Source: Membranipora membranacea | Taxonomy: Eukaryota; Bryozoa; Gymnolaemata; Cheilostomatida; Membraniporidae | DNA length: 64,000 bases | Assembly: GCA_914767715.1 (NCBI GenBank) | Contig: OU612068.1 | Span: 4,464,001 to 4,528,000, forward strand | Direction: 5' to 3' | In this document: one piece after another, positions 1 to 12,523 of the stretch | How positions within the stretch are numbered: position 1 is the stretch's first letter | Layout of the letters: each line of letters starts with the position of its first letter | Position numbers and translations under genes: made by a program | The notes under the pieces: generated by a model | What the model saw: only the letters and a program-made list of their open reading frames with translations | What the model was told of the DNA's origin: nothing | Database searches by the model: none

Positions 1-213
1 TATCCAAATTCTAAGATTATTTCCCAAACTATGTCCATATGAGTTTTCAAGGTTGCAGATTCTGAATCAAAAATAATTTTTATCCTATTATAAGCGGTTT
101 TCAAGATAACCCTCTTTTCAGCACGTTTTTCCTATGCGGCGTGGGTTAAAAGTACCAAACTGGAGAGAGGACAACTCCGAATTGAGGCCTAGATCAGAGC
201 TCAGAAAACTGTC
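1..213 (+). mobile_element. Right arm of a long-inverted-repeat MITE (TA target)
   Basis: The window opens inside this element. Bases 20-213 match, as reverse complement, the left arm of the element at 56880-57100, and 60-213 match its right arm. The end reads GCTCAGAAAACTGTC followed by TA at 214-215, the same terminus and TA target as the other copy. It has no coding capacity. The left half lies outside the window. The repeat match is seen directly; assignment to a TA-target DNA transposon family is inference. Confidence 0.75.
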
Positions 214-215
214 TA

Positions 216-2858
216 TAGTCATAAAAAAATAAAATATTTTACCTGCTGGTCAATTGACCATGTAAAATATAAAAACATATACCCCTAAACGCCTGTAAAT
301 TCCCTATATATATGCACAAGGTATGCATGATATATAGTTTTATTACCTATAGTGAGTGGTGACTCAATATGGATGAAGAGAACAAGAAATATAATATGAA
401 AACTTTCTCTACAATTTCTTTTCTCTCCATTCTCACCGTTGATTTTACAAATAATAATAATGGAATCACTCAGGGTAGGAGGCGTGGCTTGTTACTCTTG
501 TGTCATTGGCTACTTATTTGTATACAAACTTTGTGAAAGCACATGGCAGCCTAAAGAACTGTTTATATCATATATACCTTATACTAGACTTTTAGTGCTC
601 AGATGGCATAACATTATCAAACACTCATGATGTGGCAAACTCAACCATTTAAGATTGGTGCATGTGAGTTGGAGAGAGAAAATAAAATAGAATTTTCTGC
701 CACTGGAGTTCAGGGTAGATAGATAAAATATAAAACTATTTTACCTCCAGCTGTTTTGTAGGGCTAAAATATAAAATAATAAAACACCTCCCTCCACCTT
801 CAAATTTTCAAACTGTCATCTAGTACGTTACCTGTTAGCCATCATGAAATTGTATTTCAGCTAAGTTTTGCTGCGACTATAACCAGTGATGGCTTTACAA
901 TACCATTGTTTTCTGTTGTACAAATTGATATACGTATATATGTGTGTCATTGTCTAGGTTATCCCATTTCTCGCTTTTCTCTTGCTCTGGGTTTAGACAA
1001 TGTGTGTACTCGGTAACCCTTTTTTTTGGTAGATCTAAATTTGATGCGCGATTGATGCTAAAATTTTGCTTTTTCTGATCCGAGATGCATTAATCCTTCT
1101 CTCTTTGATCCAACCGCAACTAAATTTACAAATTGGATGATTGTATTATCGGTGAATGAATTTGGTCAATCCATTATCATTATCGAGCCAGACCCTAGGT
1201 TTTATTGACAGAGAACTTAATATATCATCTGGTTTTTTTCAGCGATACCAGTTGGCAGATTCCATGGACCTCCTGCTCAACCACCTCCTGGATGTTCCCC
1301 AAACTAAATAGTCCCGTCTATAATCGAGTTTTTTTTCCAACATGTGTTATGTTCTGTTTGATTCTTTTTTATGCTTAATTCAGCAATGTTGATTCCATTG
1401 TCACGTTCTGTTGTTGTTAGATGTAGAGAGCCTTGTCTACTGATGTATGCTGAGTTATTTTTCTCAAATTTGTCTCCCCTTGTTGTTAAAATTTTCTTGC
1501 ATTGATGTTTCAGTTTATATCCACATTATCTGCATATTTTACACTAAATAAACAAGTTTGTAATTACACAAGATTAACTTAATTGTGGTTTATGATACAA
1601 GTAGTATTTCTATCCATCACTGCCATCAATTAATCTTAGATGCTGGCAAAAGATGTTTGTTAGTTTATTAGATGTAAACTTAGCTTGGGACTCAGTCTGA
1701 ACCACATAGTTATCTATGGTCTGAACTGATTATTGTCATGTGCTAGTATTACGATTTCTGTCTTGGCTCAGTTTTGATTTGATATTGGGAAGAACCAAAC
1801 GAGTGCAAAAGCAAGAGATCTAGTAATAATTGGTGAGTTGGCTGCTCAGAACATAAAGAGTAGATATCTTTATTAACTTCGATACTGAACCACCACTTAT
1901 TTAAATTCTGAAAAACACTGATATCTGAGATATAGCGAAAATAGAGTGTTAGGCCAGTTTTGAGACTGCCCAGATAAATTTTCATTCATCACGGAGTAGA
2001 CATAACAGAGGGTAAGCTGAAGACTACCATCAATGGTTTACAATGTCTCACCATCGCAGACAGATACCCCAAAACTGACATGGAGCATGAGGAGAGTAAA
2101 GCCATCCCCAGAGCAAATTAACCCTGTTGTACAGTACACTCCCAACAGACAACTGGATCATTTTATCTGTGTTGCACTTGAATTGATTTGAGGTTGTTCG
2201 AGAAAATCCAGAAAATAGACTGAACAGGAATATATAATGGTATTGAGTAGTAGCAATATAGGGGACAACGATTAGCGCTAATAGTTTTTGTTCCTAATGT
2301 CCGCTAAAATATCGACTGCATCGCAAGTTTAATAATGATGTCACTAAGATCCTTTATTAGATTCATGCCAGCATGTTGTATTATGGCATGGCATCTCCAA
2401 AACTATCAATGTTTTTAATCTGAACATACATTCAGACTGTCTTAGCATTTCCAATCATCATTCTTCTACGAGTTTTTAAACCAGTCAGCGTAAGCTCATA
2501 TTTCCTTGGTGAAGTGACTGTGAGTGAAGTAAGTATTTCCTCAGTTTTGAGTTTCAATTGCCATGAATGTTATATACATGTTCAATACCCTGGAGGAGTA
2601 AATGTTAGCAGAAGTGGAGCTTAGCTATTTTGGGGGTTATTTCATGTTGCCTAGCAACACATTTCATTATCTAAGGTGGAACTGTCAGAGTTAATATAAA
2701 TGATAAGATTGAGATAATTTTAGCTAGCCATAAATTCACTTTTAAGGCAAAATTTTCATCCTTCGAATAGTTTACATCCCGAGGGTATTTTGTTTTTATC
2801 TGTTCTGAGAGTGGGATTAGTGAGTTTATTTGATTTATAATTTCATTTTTGTTTACAG
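216..2858. other. Non-coding or unresolved stretch
   Basis: AT-rich sequence without a convincing gene. A possible short terminal exon follows TTTTTTCAG near 1242-1307 and has an AATAAA at about 1544, but two frames are open and neither is recognisable. An open stretch at about 1973-2120 reads like part of an extracellular domain but has no clear splice partners. Nothing else can be supported. Confidence 0.4.
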
Positions 2859-3934
2859 CTATAGTCCGCCCAAGAATACAGTATGTACTTGAACCAGCAG
2901 CTAGTTCTGGGAGCTTTAGTATTATTTGCATTGCTGATAATGACAGTCCATCTCGATGGGTAAGCCATGTATTTTATCTTGTTAGCAATATGGAACATTA
3001 TATTTTTAATGAAATACCGCTCTAGTGTCATATCAATGGTACACCAAAATTAATTGGTAGTGCAGATATGATTTCAGCAATTGAAGGTCCTAATAGGTTT
3101 TGTTTACAGGCTCCAAATACTGTCCTGAAATATAGGTATCTCCCATTGCTTGTTACCCGATCTAGCATGGAAAATCACAGATCATAGTTGGGGCCAAGGG
3201 GTAATGGGCCGACAACCCTATCACTTTAAGCTCAAAATTTATGAAATTCTCCAATAACTGAAATCGTTCATATTTCAGGATCATTTCAAACAAGAAGGGT
3301 AATTCTGTGTCAATAGCTGCCATATGACAACCAATCCGGAGTCTGAGTTTAATTCTTTTAGATTTCCTCTCATTTGATTATTATTTGCAAGAAATTCCCA
3401 CTGCTGCACTATCCCCACACCATCCTGTCGTAGGTGGTACCATTTGAACGCCCATGGTTGCAGCCATGGAAAATAGAATATCATTCAGCCGCAAAGTAAC
3501 AGGATTCTGGCTGGCAAGCTGTATTATTATTCGTGCTACTGCATGGAAACACAAAATGATATGATTTTTAAATAGGACAGAAGGGTAACAATATTTAGGT
3601 TTGGAATATTCTAGCTCCAGTGTACACAATGGTTTGATTAATATAACTGCTCTACCTCCATTACTATTCCTAACAAACCAGCCATCTTACTGACACGCTG
3701 ACATGAGTCTGTTGTTGCATAATAACATTGTGAATAAGACCCTTTGGCAGTTTGATTTTTAATATCTGATTAAGCTTTCACCTTCATATTATAGGGCTAA
3801 ACCTCGGAGAAAATCGCCGCATAGACAATCACGGACTTCAGTGTTCTCAAATATCCTATGTTCGCTTTCTAAGACTAAAATTAGGCGATGCTGAAGTTCG
3901 TGGAGATGGAATCACTGATAATACCACAATTTAA
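2859..3934 (+). CDS. Putative 3' exons of an unrecognised gene, possibly Ig-like
   Basis: Four candidate exons keep phase across good splice sites: 2859-2959, 3110-3135, 3279-3298 and 3795-3934, ending in TAA. AATAAA lies 20 bases past the stop, at 3954. The first exon follows GTTTACAG, ends TGG|GTAAGC and encodes PRIQYVLEPAASSGSFSI then ICIADNDSPSRW. That pattern of hydrophobic strand, cysteine and later tryptophan recalls an immunoglobulin fold, but this is inference. The two middle exons are only 26 and 20 bp, so the chain could be partly wrong. Upstream exons were not found. The function is unknown. Confidence 0.33.
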
Positions 3935-3953
3935 TTATAAATAATATGTAAAA

Positions 3954-3963
3954 AATAAATAAA
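3954..3963 (+). promoter_or_regulatory. Candidate polyadenylation signal
   Basis: Two overlapping AATAAA hexamers lie just past the TAA at 3932-3934. They support a transcript end here for the putative gene at 2859-3934. Confidence 0.4.
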
Positions 3964-5214
3964 ACAAAATAACGGCAATTATTGTTTGGACTGATATTCA
4001 AACTGTATGAGCCTGAAAAGACGGAAAATTTGAAGTACATCCAAGCAGCTTTTGACTGCAAATAGTCTGAGACATATCGTTATAACTGGTCTCTTCTATA
4101 GGTAGTAATTGATCTAGTTGGCTGATTCCACCGAGTTTATACCACATCAGTGGCAGACTCTGATTTGCCCATGCCATGATAAACAATATAATACAACAAT
4201 ATACGAAACGCATCAATTTGATGAACACAGAATCTGTATTGTTGTAAGTAAACAGATGTTTGGGCAACTCCAGACCATTCATTATTACCTCAGACGGCGG
4301 TGATTTACACTGAGCTGCAACGTTATCTGTTCACCTTCCCCGTCCGACTACACAACACAACACGCTGAGAATGCAGCTTGAAATTGACTCAGTATCCATA
4401 AACTCATCTGAGGTGACAGACAGCTGTTCAGTTAAACTGTGAGGTGTTAAATTTGACCAACATCTCCTCCTAATATATCAGGTTAACTATACTAGTAGAC
4501 TAGACATGGCTGGTCCAGTGAATGTTTCTAAACAGCTGGAAAACCAATGCCGTCGGTACACAAAGCGCAACTACACTGACACCTTCCACTCCCTCCATGA
4601 CTATATAAAAACTGGTGATCGTTTTTCATTATTTATTATTTTTGTCATAAATATTCCCATTGACCATAGGCTAGCTGTTTCTTTTTAATCACTGTCACAT
4701 TTGCTTTAATGAGCACGGACAAGAAATTAAAGTAAATACAAAAATCACCGCCAGATCTGAGCCATTGCAACTCCACTCGACCTTGACTCGCTGACATGCA
4801 CTTGTTATCGATGGAATAGAAACTGGAATCTTCTATTTATTACCTGGTTATAATATTGCCAGTGAACTAGAAGATATCAATCAGACACGCTGGGTGCTTA
4901 CTCCCACAGAGTCATAATATTATGTGGGGGTCAGATTGACTCAGACACCTGAACTCTTTCTCAGTAATTTTGTTGGGGGGTTCAGCAGGACACACAATCG
5001 TTGAGATATTAAAATTTTTAGAGATTTTATTTCTTACAGGAAAACTGCGCCAAAAGGCTGAGAAAAATAGACTGCAATGAATCAAAATAATAGGGAACAG
5101 TAAAAATATAGTTCATATGAATATGATAGCAATTAATTTGTTATGTACATGGGAATAATAATTATAGATCTTGCTGAAGATTTTCAAATTACAGCAAATT
5201 GAAAAATCTGTCAA
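3964..5214. other. Intergenic stretch, one doubtful first exon
   Basis: Mostly AT-rich and unremarkable. An ATG at 4506 opens 37 codons ending at ACTG|GTGATC that could be a first coding exon on the + strand. No continuation could be found, so it is not called as a gene. Confidence 0.3.
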
Positions 5215-6742
5215 TCACCGAGTTTCATCAATAGTGGAACTTTTCAGACAGCAGGTGAATACGGCTCTGACAGCTCTGAGCTTCTTACTGATACTAGATT
5301 TTATTGACCGGGGTTGTTTAGGTACTACATGCGTTACTAGAGGTATAGGCTGACAGATCATAGTGATGACAGTACAGATTGATGAAGAGGAAGCCACAGA
5401 TAGCGAGTCGCTGTCGAATGAGATCACTGAGTCAGCATCATCCATAAAATCTGTAACAAAATATTATTCAATGAATTTATTGTCTGCCCAGAGAACGCAT
5501 TGATCAGTCTACAAGTGTACCATGGACAATGGGTTTTGTTTATGGAGTGAACAAAGTTTTAGAAACCTGCTACAGCGTTGACTAGCTCATAAGCCCAAAT
5601 AGGATGTTCTATCAATGGATCGCTCAGAAATACTTGCACTGATTAGAGTGGGTACAACTCTTCATGCAGCTAAAAATTCAGAATTGTTGTATAATTATCT
5701 CTGAGCTGTCTAAGATGACATGCCATTCTGAGTTAACTTACCATTAAAAGCGCAGTAAGATATACCATCAGGTACTATAGTATCTGTATCTGAACAGATA
5801 TCTGAGAAATCATCCAGATCAGCAATATCTGTGAGTGAAAAACAAAAGTTAGTAAGATCGGAGCAAGGAGTTAAAGACTCCTTGATCGGAGCAAACAAAT
5901 AGATCATAATCTATACTGGTCAATTTAGTTGATAACTAGATCCGATATTATTATCATGATTATAAAAATTTGATCACGGTCCGTAACCTAGGAACATTGG
6001 GAAGAGAATATGAGCAGTTCTTCCATTTAATGGTAAAAAGTATAAACGCTCAAGAGTCTCACCATCAATAATATTCAGTAATATTAACTTACCAGGGTTA
6101 GCTAATGAATAGTAGATCCCATCTGGTATTATTGTATCATCATCACTATCATTACTGTAATCCTCATCTTGACTTGCATAGTCAGAAGTGGGATCATCAA
6201 GAGATGCCTGAGCGGAATCTGTAATAAAGACAGTAACAAGGTCAGATGAAACCCATGCATTGAATGCACGGTTCTTACAAACACAACCTACTTGTGCTGA
6301 TAGCGCTAGTGAAAAACTTAAAATTTGCGCATCAAAACTAGTATTATTTTAACAAGTTAGGTTTCAATATTTGATCGAGATCTTAGAGAACTATATTGGG
6401 CCATTGACTACAACCACAACAATGATATCAGAGCTTCATAATTTGAATTGACCAGTGAATTATCTACTCCATTTTGTTTATGGAAGTTGTCTTCTCAGTA
6501 ATTATAGTTAGATAACTCAACATGGTGGTGATATTCGTATCATCAAAATATCCTTCTATATAATACATAATTTACTTTAACTTATTTGACAGACATGGAC
6601 TGTGTGGTCACAACGCTTACCAGTCTGTTTCTCTCCAACACCTTCAGTCTTATCAGTCTTATCAGTCACATTAGATGTTTGCAGACGATCATTCAGCGGC
6701 ACTTCAACTTTTCCACAGTCAGTGTGGTTTGGTGTGGGAGAT
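5215..6742 (-). CDS. Unrecognised acidic protein with repeated exons, 3' part
   Basis: Four minus-strand exons join in frame: 6742-6621, 6218-6093, 5828-5742 and 5450-5215 (TGA). Every junction is phase 1, and each of the last three exons begins by completing a GAT (Asp) codon. Exons 6218-6093 and 5828-5742 are related: both are Asp/Ser-rich and carry SDDDTIIPDGIYYS or SDTDTIVPDGISYC before the donor, so one looks like a duplicate of the other. The last exon starts acidic and ends in a basic, cysteine-containing tail (KKLRAVRAVFTCCLKSS). No transmembrane segment or known domain is evident. The 5' end is missing: an ATG exon at 7319-7266 is possible, but its phase does not fit the next exon directly. 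Function unknown. Shared phase and clean splice sites make a real gene likely. Confidence 0.6.
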
Positions 6743-8982
6743 CTACAATAACAAAAAATTATTTCTACAGTGAGGTCACATGTGACAAACAGAAACATAA
6801 AAAGACACTAACTCTTTATATTTTCAAAATGAGAGAGCGGTATTTATGTAAAGCTTATTTGCATTGGGTGTTACAACCGGAAACTTTGTGGCGCTGAATT
6901 TTCATAGTTGAGCGACATTAAATCACAAAAAAACCACCAATCACTCTGGTCTAGACACTTATGCCTGCTGAATACGAGGGCCCTAGATAAACATTGGGCA
7001 TAAAAATAAAAAGCCAGCTTCTCTGCCATGATGCACGGCATGACGCCACCAAGCTGTGCTGCCAGTTTTATAATCAAGCATTGCATCAGACTAGACCACA
7101 CAACGTAAGGAGTTAGACCAGGCAAATTATGGACATAATGAATATCATGAGCCCCTGGTTATGAAAATGATAGTTGAAGTATATGTATGAAGAAATATAT
7201 TGTTTAAGTTTTACAGAGAAGAGAGTAGGGATATTCACTGTGTAATAATAATAATTATAACTCACACAATGATGATTGATCCGGAAATCAGCACCAGAAG
7301 GAATTCCATAATCTGCCACTCATCCATCATCATGAGACTTGTATATATCTGATCCATATCACCTACTATGTCACATACAGTCAGCAGATAGGTGAGGATA
7401 AGCTTAGAAGCTGCCTGAGTAGAAGGAGCGATAGAGTTCATGCTTGTAGCTAAGATTTAGTCAGCGGAATGAATGACAGACAGTCAGACATAATGGAGAA
7501 CGTAATTACACAAAGATGACGCAAAGTTTTATGTTGTTGGGAACATGTACCATTGTGCTGCTGTTTAATTTTTTATCTATTTGAGCATCATAGATATCTT
7601 CAGAATATCACAGGAATCTATATTATTATTTTTACCTAGGTTGTTGCCTCATCCATTTGGCTGATTAGTAGTCATTAATAAAAATACTGACCACCACCGA
7701 GATATTCTTTGTCCATTTGATGATCGCTGTTGTAGTCTTGGTTGTTTCTGTTGGGGCCTTCGTTCGTTTCCCTACGTCACTTGTATTGAATGCTGATACC
7801 CTCTCACAATCCCAAACAAATTATCTAATTTAAAAAAAAAGCAAAAGCAATTTTAGAGGATTATTAATAGTGTATTGTCTTCTTATTAAACGAGAAAAGA
7901 CAACCCTATAACTTTTGAACAATGTGTCACGTTGTTAAATTCCTATTGGCTGGCCAATTGATTGCATGTAGCTTACCAGTGCAATTTTTTTTTTATTTAT
8001 TCAAGACTAGACCTTAGCCAATCTTTCCATGTATGATTAATACCTTTATTTTCTGCTATAGAAAAAAAAGCAGGTTATCGAGTATCCAATAATGCAATTG
8101 ACCAGACTTATAAAGGGTAATAATTGTATATATAAACACCAGTGTTCTTTGTTCCACAATAATTCGACATGGCGTTAAGCTTGAATCATCAGATATTTTT
8201 CTCAAGCCAAAAAGCCTTAAAACATTCACAATCTGACCATCTGTGACTTGTGTTATGATATGCGGTAATCATCCCCATCAGCATTTGTTTAGGCAAAAGG
8301 AGAGACCGAGTGTGATTGGTGTTGTCAATCAGAATTCTTCGTCATATAGGGTACCAATATTCCAAACTTTTCTAGTGCTGGAACAATTTTTATGGTGGTG
8401 CTAGTTTAAGTGGTCAAACTCTGCTTGATTTGTTTGTTCTGGCATTCCATAATTAAGCACAGTGCTGGCTGCTTGGGTTAATAACGGAGTGCTATCCAGG
8501 GAGTATGAGCACTTAAACTATGTGGTGACGGTAGCTTTGTTAGGTTACAACAAGCTGCTTCAAATTTTATGAATATTTGGTTCAAAGTTTTGAGTTGCAG
8601 TCGTAAAATGAAAGATCAAAAAATCATATCCCTCCTTTGCAGGTTATCTGAGCGAGCAGCCACAGAGACTGACTTTAATCAACTGTAACTTCAGCTCCTA
8701 CGATGTGCTTTCCTTGAAACTAGAAATAACCTCTGAGACCTTACTGTTGACTTTAATGTAAGCTTATTGTATTGAAATTGTTTGAATTGGTGATGTTAGC
8801 TGAGTCGGACCATCTCATTGTTCTAACTGAATCCTGACTCACTTCTGAGAAATCCAAATATCTCAAAATTAATCTAAATTAGGGTGAATGAGCACAAATT
8901 TACCTGGCGTGAAGTGGTTTCATACCCATATTACAAATGATGGTCAAATTTCGAATGACCGTACACATATGAATTACCTAGA
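6743..8982. other. Non-coding stretch upstream of the acidic-protein gene
   Basis: No supported exon. A minus-strand ATG at 7319 opens MADYGIPSGADFRINHHC and meets a good donor (TGT|GTGAGT) at 7266. It could be the start of the gene at 5215-6742 if a further exon lies between. The rest is AT-rich and featureless. Confidence 0.35.
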
Positions 8983-9090
8983 CCAAGTTTGGTCCATTTG
9001 CCTGCATTCAGAGTCGCTCCCGATCCACTGGTCCGCGGCGTGACCAGTGGGAGGGAGCAACAGGAATGCAGGCAATTGGATTAAACTTGT
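8983..9090. repeat. Hairpin MITE-like inverted repeat
   Basis: An imperfect inverted repeat of about 108 bp with arms of about 50 bases around CGCGGCG. The left arm contains TTTGCCTGCATTC and the right arm GAATGCAGGCAATTGGAT. The stem continues through the pair CCACTGGTC / GACCAGTGG. The core resembles hairpins at 16987-17026 and 39426-39490, so this is probably one dispersed small element family. Confidence 0.6.
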
Positions 9091-12000
9091 TCTATACCGG
9101 AAACTACTTTATTGCGATGCAGCCACACCTGTAAGTGCATACTAGTGAATGGTGATTACCTCATTCTTACACAATTATCACAAATAATTAGGTGGTCAAA
9201 CGGGTAGCAGATGAATTGTCCATTATTAAAAATACCAAATAACGGAATGTATTCTGTCAGAATTACATTCCGTTAAAATCAACCAATTCGCCTACTAGAT
9301 ATCGTTGCTTGACTGATTTGACTGCAAAACTTTGACAAGCTGTCCAAGGTTGGTAAATTTGGCCATCACAATATTCTGTTTACTTCAAAACTCACTTGTT
9401 GACTAAATAACGACATTATATCAGTGTACTTGTAAGAAGAGGCAGAGAAGTCATCAAGGATTGAGTCTCTGTGTTTTTCAGACAGAGCTAGTTTATTGAA
9501 TTTGGAAAGAATGTTTTGCACTGACATCAAAGGTTGTTCAAAGCTTCTGTATATGGAGGTAGGATTTATTTGACAGTATATACTTTTATTGAACTGATGT
9601 ATAGGATGGTGTCATTGAGTCATGAGGAATCAACTGAATTAGGTAAGTTTCTGAGCTAAGTTGTCTTTTCATCTACACTGTGTCCACTACTCTGCACTTG
9701 ATGAGATAAGATAGGACGAGATATGTATCTTCTCTGGTTTCTCAATTACATCTGGGGAGAACAACATTTTTATGTAGTTCCTATGCTGAAAACTGATCAC
9801 GGATTCTCTTTTGGATATAACTTCGGAGTGAAGTTTCGGTTTTTCCAAAGCAATATGTAGGATTAAAACTCGGTTATGCTCTTTCGTCTGGCTTTTGCTT
9901 GATACTTTTTCAAATGGCATTCCACATTGGTATTGTAGCACTTTAGGGATTGTGATACTTGCTTGGGTTAAAATATATGGCAAATCACATCATATCTTTT
10001 AAAGATTTACCCCAACTTTTGGGCACCATGATTAGAGTTTTTGAGCATTTCATACAAATTTATAGAGAGATGAAGAGGGGACACCTTAGTGGTTGAGAAA
10101 ATTAAAAAATATTTTCACTTTAGTAAAGCTAATGGTTTCAACTGTGTCCATATGCTATTTAAAATTTCATTAGACTGAGACCTTCAATGTGATACCAAAT
10201 ATACTATAACTTGATTAAGAGGGTTTTTTACTTTTGTTGTGATGTTTATCTTGACATTTTTAACTTTGAAAACTTTTGATATTTTGGCCAAGTCTAGGAG
10301 AATGCAAATGTATTTTGGTACTGAATTGAGCATTGTGTCCAGCAAATTAATACAATGATAACGAAAATAATGGTAACCGAACATTATCATGGTCAATCAA
10401 TTTGTCAGGGGCATTTTATAATGAACACAAAAGTTTTGTGGAGCAGATTGTGTCACAAAAAGAAACTATCAATGTTCACCCTCATTGATCACCTGACCTG
10501 GATGTTGCTATCTATTTTGCTCAATGCTTTTTTGTTGGTTGATGGTTTCATGATAGGAAGTCTCTAAGAGTACTGAGCTGTGATTTTCACTAGGCACTCT
10601 GTTGGTCAGCTGCCCCGTGTATTTCATGTTTTGCCTGCTAGGGTGGGGCATTCCACTAATCCCAAGACTAATTTCGATATTTTGCATAGTCTTGAAGTTG
10701 AATTGCCCTGTAAGTGTGGATTTGAGAAAGCCGGAAATTCCATTCAAACCAGAATTGTATGTATGTATGTATGTATTGTATTGTCTCAGGAAGAGAAATA
10801 AAACGTTTATGTGGGTGCGCTCTAAAAATATTCTCTAAAAGTAAGCTCAGTTTGATTGTAATGTAAAAATATGTGGATATAAGGAACCACATGGAGAAGA
10901 GATATCTGTGATATGTTATTCAGGGTCATCAATGTTGTAGAGTGGGATGGAACAATTTCCTTGAATCTGTTTTACTATACCAAGGAGTGCTGATCCTTGA
11001 TTATACATAGACTTAATAATAATAACTTATTGTTATAATAGTCTATCATAGTTACTTAGTCTGAGAAAATTAATAAACCTGGAGCATAGCCTGTGAGTCA
11101 TAAAATACAGATAATAACAAATATGATACTGTTAATTAAATTTATTAAGTTCAAGTCAGTCTAAATATGTCATATACAATCTAAATCTGTTAATACATGT
11201 ATAACCACTACTACCACTTATTGAGAGTATTGATCACTTTTCTGTTACTCAAAAATAATGAAAAGAGATATTATAAATGTATGGAAGCCTAAATTGGAGC
11301 AGCTGAATAAAGCAGAACAAGATCAGAACACACATAGAACTTGCTTGGGGGCTTATTTCAGAATATAAAAGTTGTTTGTGGCAACCTTTTAATTTGGATT
11401 GCTTGTTACCATGTCCTTTGTCTGTGTGCCTTACGTAGTCAATATAAAGGATTTGCCTTTATGAGCTGCACAAGTCAGGTTTAATAAAATCGCAAATAGG
11501 TAAGTGAGAGTCTCGTCCTATTACGTCTGACAGTTAATGGGTGTCTCAGATCACAGGTCATGGTATAGTGAGGTCTCACCTCTTGACGGGCTCTGGATAT
11601 GACCTGCTAGTTGTGTGATGAGTGGTACGAATTTTTTTTAAATCTCAATAATATGATTACAATAGCAATAACAACCAATCTCATAACTTCAGATTAACAC
11701 TTACAATGAGAAGTTATTTTTTGTTTCTGTCTTTTGGAGCATTATGCATGATGCATTGATTCATATTCAATTAACAGTATGTGAAATCAATTTAACTGCA
11801 ACTTTAGTGGAAACATTCGCTTGACCGTGTTCTTTCTGCAACACAAAGTCCTGCAAAGTGCACTCGAACTACTTTCTGCCCCACAGCATTGTGTGCAACA
11901 AGCTGCCAGCAACATTGAACATCACTAGTTCTGGACTTGACTAAATTCGCTCATGCCTACCAGCTTACGTAAGTTATAGTCAGTTAATCTTATGATATGG

Positions 12001-12400
12001 CGTAAATAAATAGACGTCTGCTGGTTTACGCGACGGAAGCTGTTTTGCACATGTGAAAGGCTGGTTTGAGGATTTTTTCTTGTTCAACTATTGTGGCGTG
12101 ATTTGTATAAGGGTTTTTTTTTGCCATTATTATGTATCTGATTTCTAGCATTCTACAAGAGGAATGACTTTCTTCTCATAAATCTTCAATAATTTTTCTG
12201 GGTTTCAACCTTAGGCAAACTGTATGCTTGTATTCTGTTGTATTCCCCTGCAGACTAAATTGTGGCGTTGGCAAGGCTTATTATATGCTCAAGTTTTTTT
12301 TTCGGTTTTGCTTTAAACTTTCAAAGTTGATGGCACATTAGGTTCTGTCCAGATCCATAATTGTTTGGTACTAAGCTAAACCCGCCGGAAACCGTCGGAC
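9091..12400. other. Non-coding stretch before the P450 gene
   Basis: No convincing exon on either strand. Short open frames near 9687-9983 (-) and 10355-10838 (+) lack recognisable motifs and splice context. The stretch contains the GTAT microsatellite at 10757. Confidence 0.4.
10757..10776. repeat. GTAT microsatellite
   Basis: About five tandem GTAT units. Simple repeat with no gene attached. Confidence 0.8.
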
Positions 12401-12433
12401 GGGGGGAGGGGGAGGAGGAGGGGGAGGGGAGGG
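12401..12433 (+). promoter_or_regulatory. G-rich tract upstream of P450, possible G-quadruplex
   Basis: A 33-base run of only G and A with at least five G-runs of three or more, about 90 bases before the P450 start codon at 12524. The sequence could form a G-quadruplex and lies where a promoter or 5' UTR is expected. A regulatory role is inference. Confidence 0.35.
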
Positions 12434-12523
12434 CAGCTATTTTTGTGTTATGTATAGCCACGTGACAAGGTTAGTGTACCACAGTTATAATTATTATGTG
12501 TATTGCAGCGAATAGAAGTCAAC

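Noticed and set aside
1242-1307. Possible last exon after TTTTTTCAG
   Set aside because: Two frames stay open to a stop, neither is recognisable, and no upstream exon could be linked.
4506-4618. ATG exon-like frame (MAGPVNVSKQLENQ...) on the + strand
   Set aside because: It has codon-like composition and a GT after 37 codons, but the donor (GTGATC) is weak and no in-phase continuation was found.
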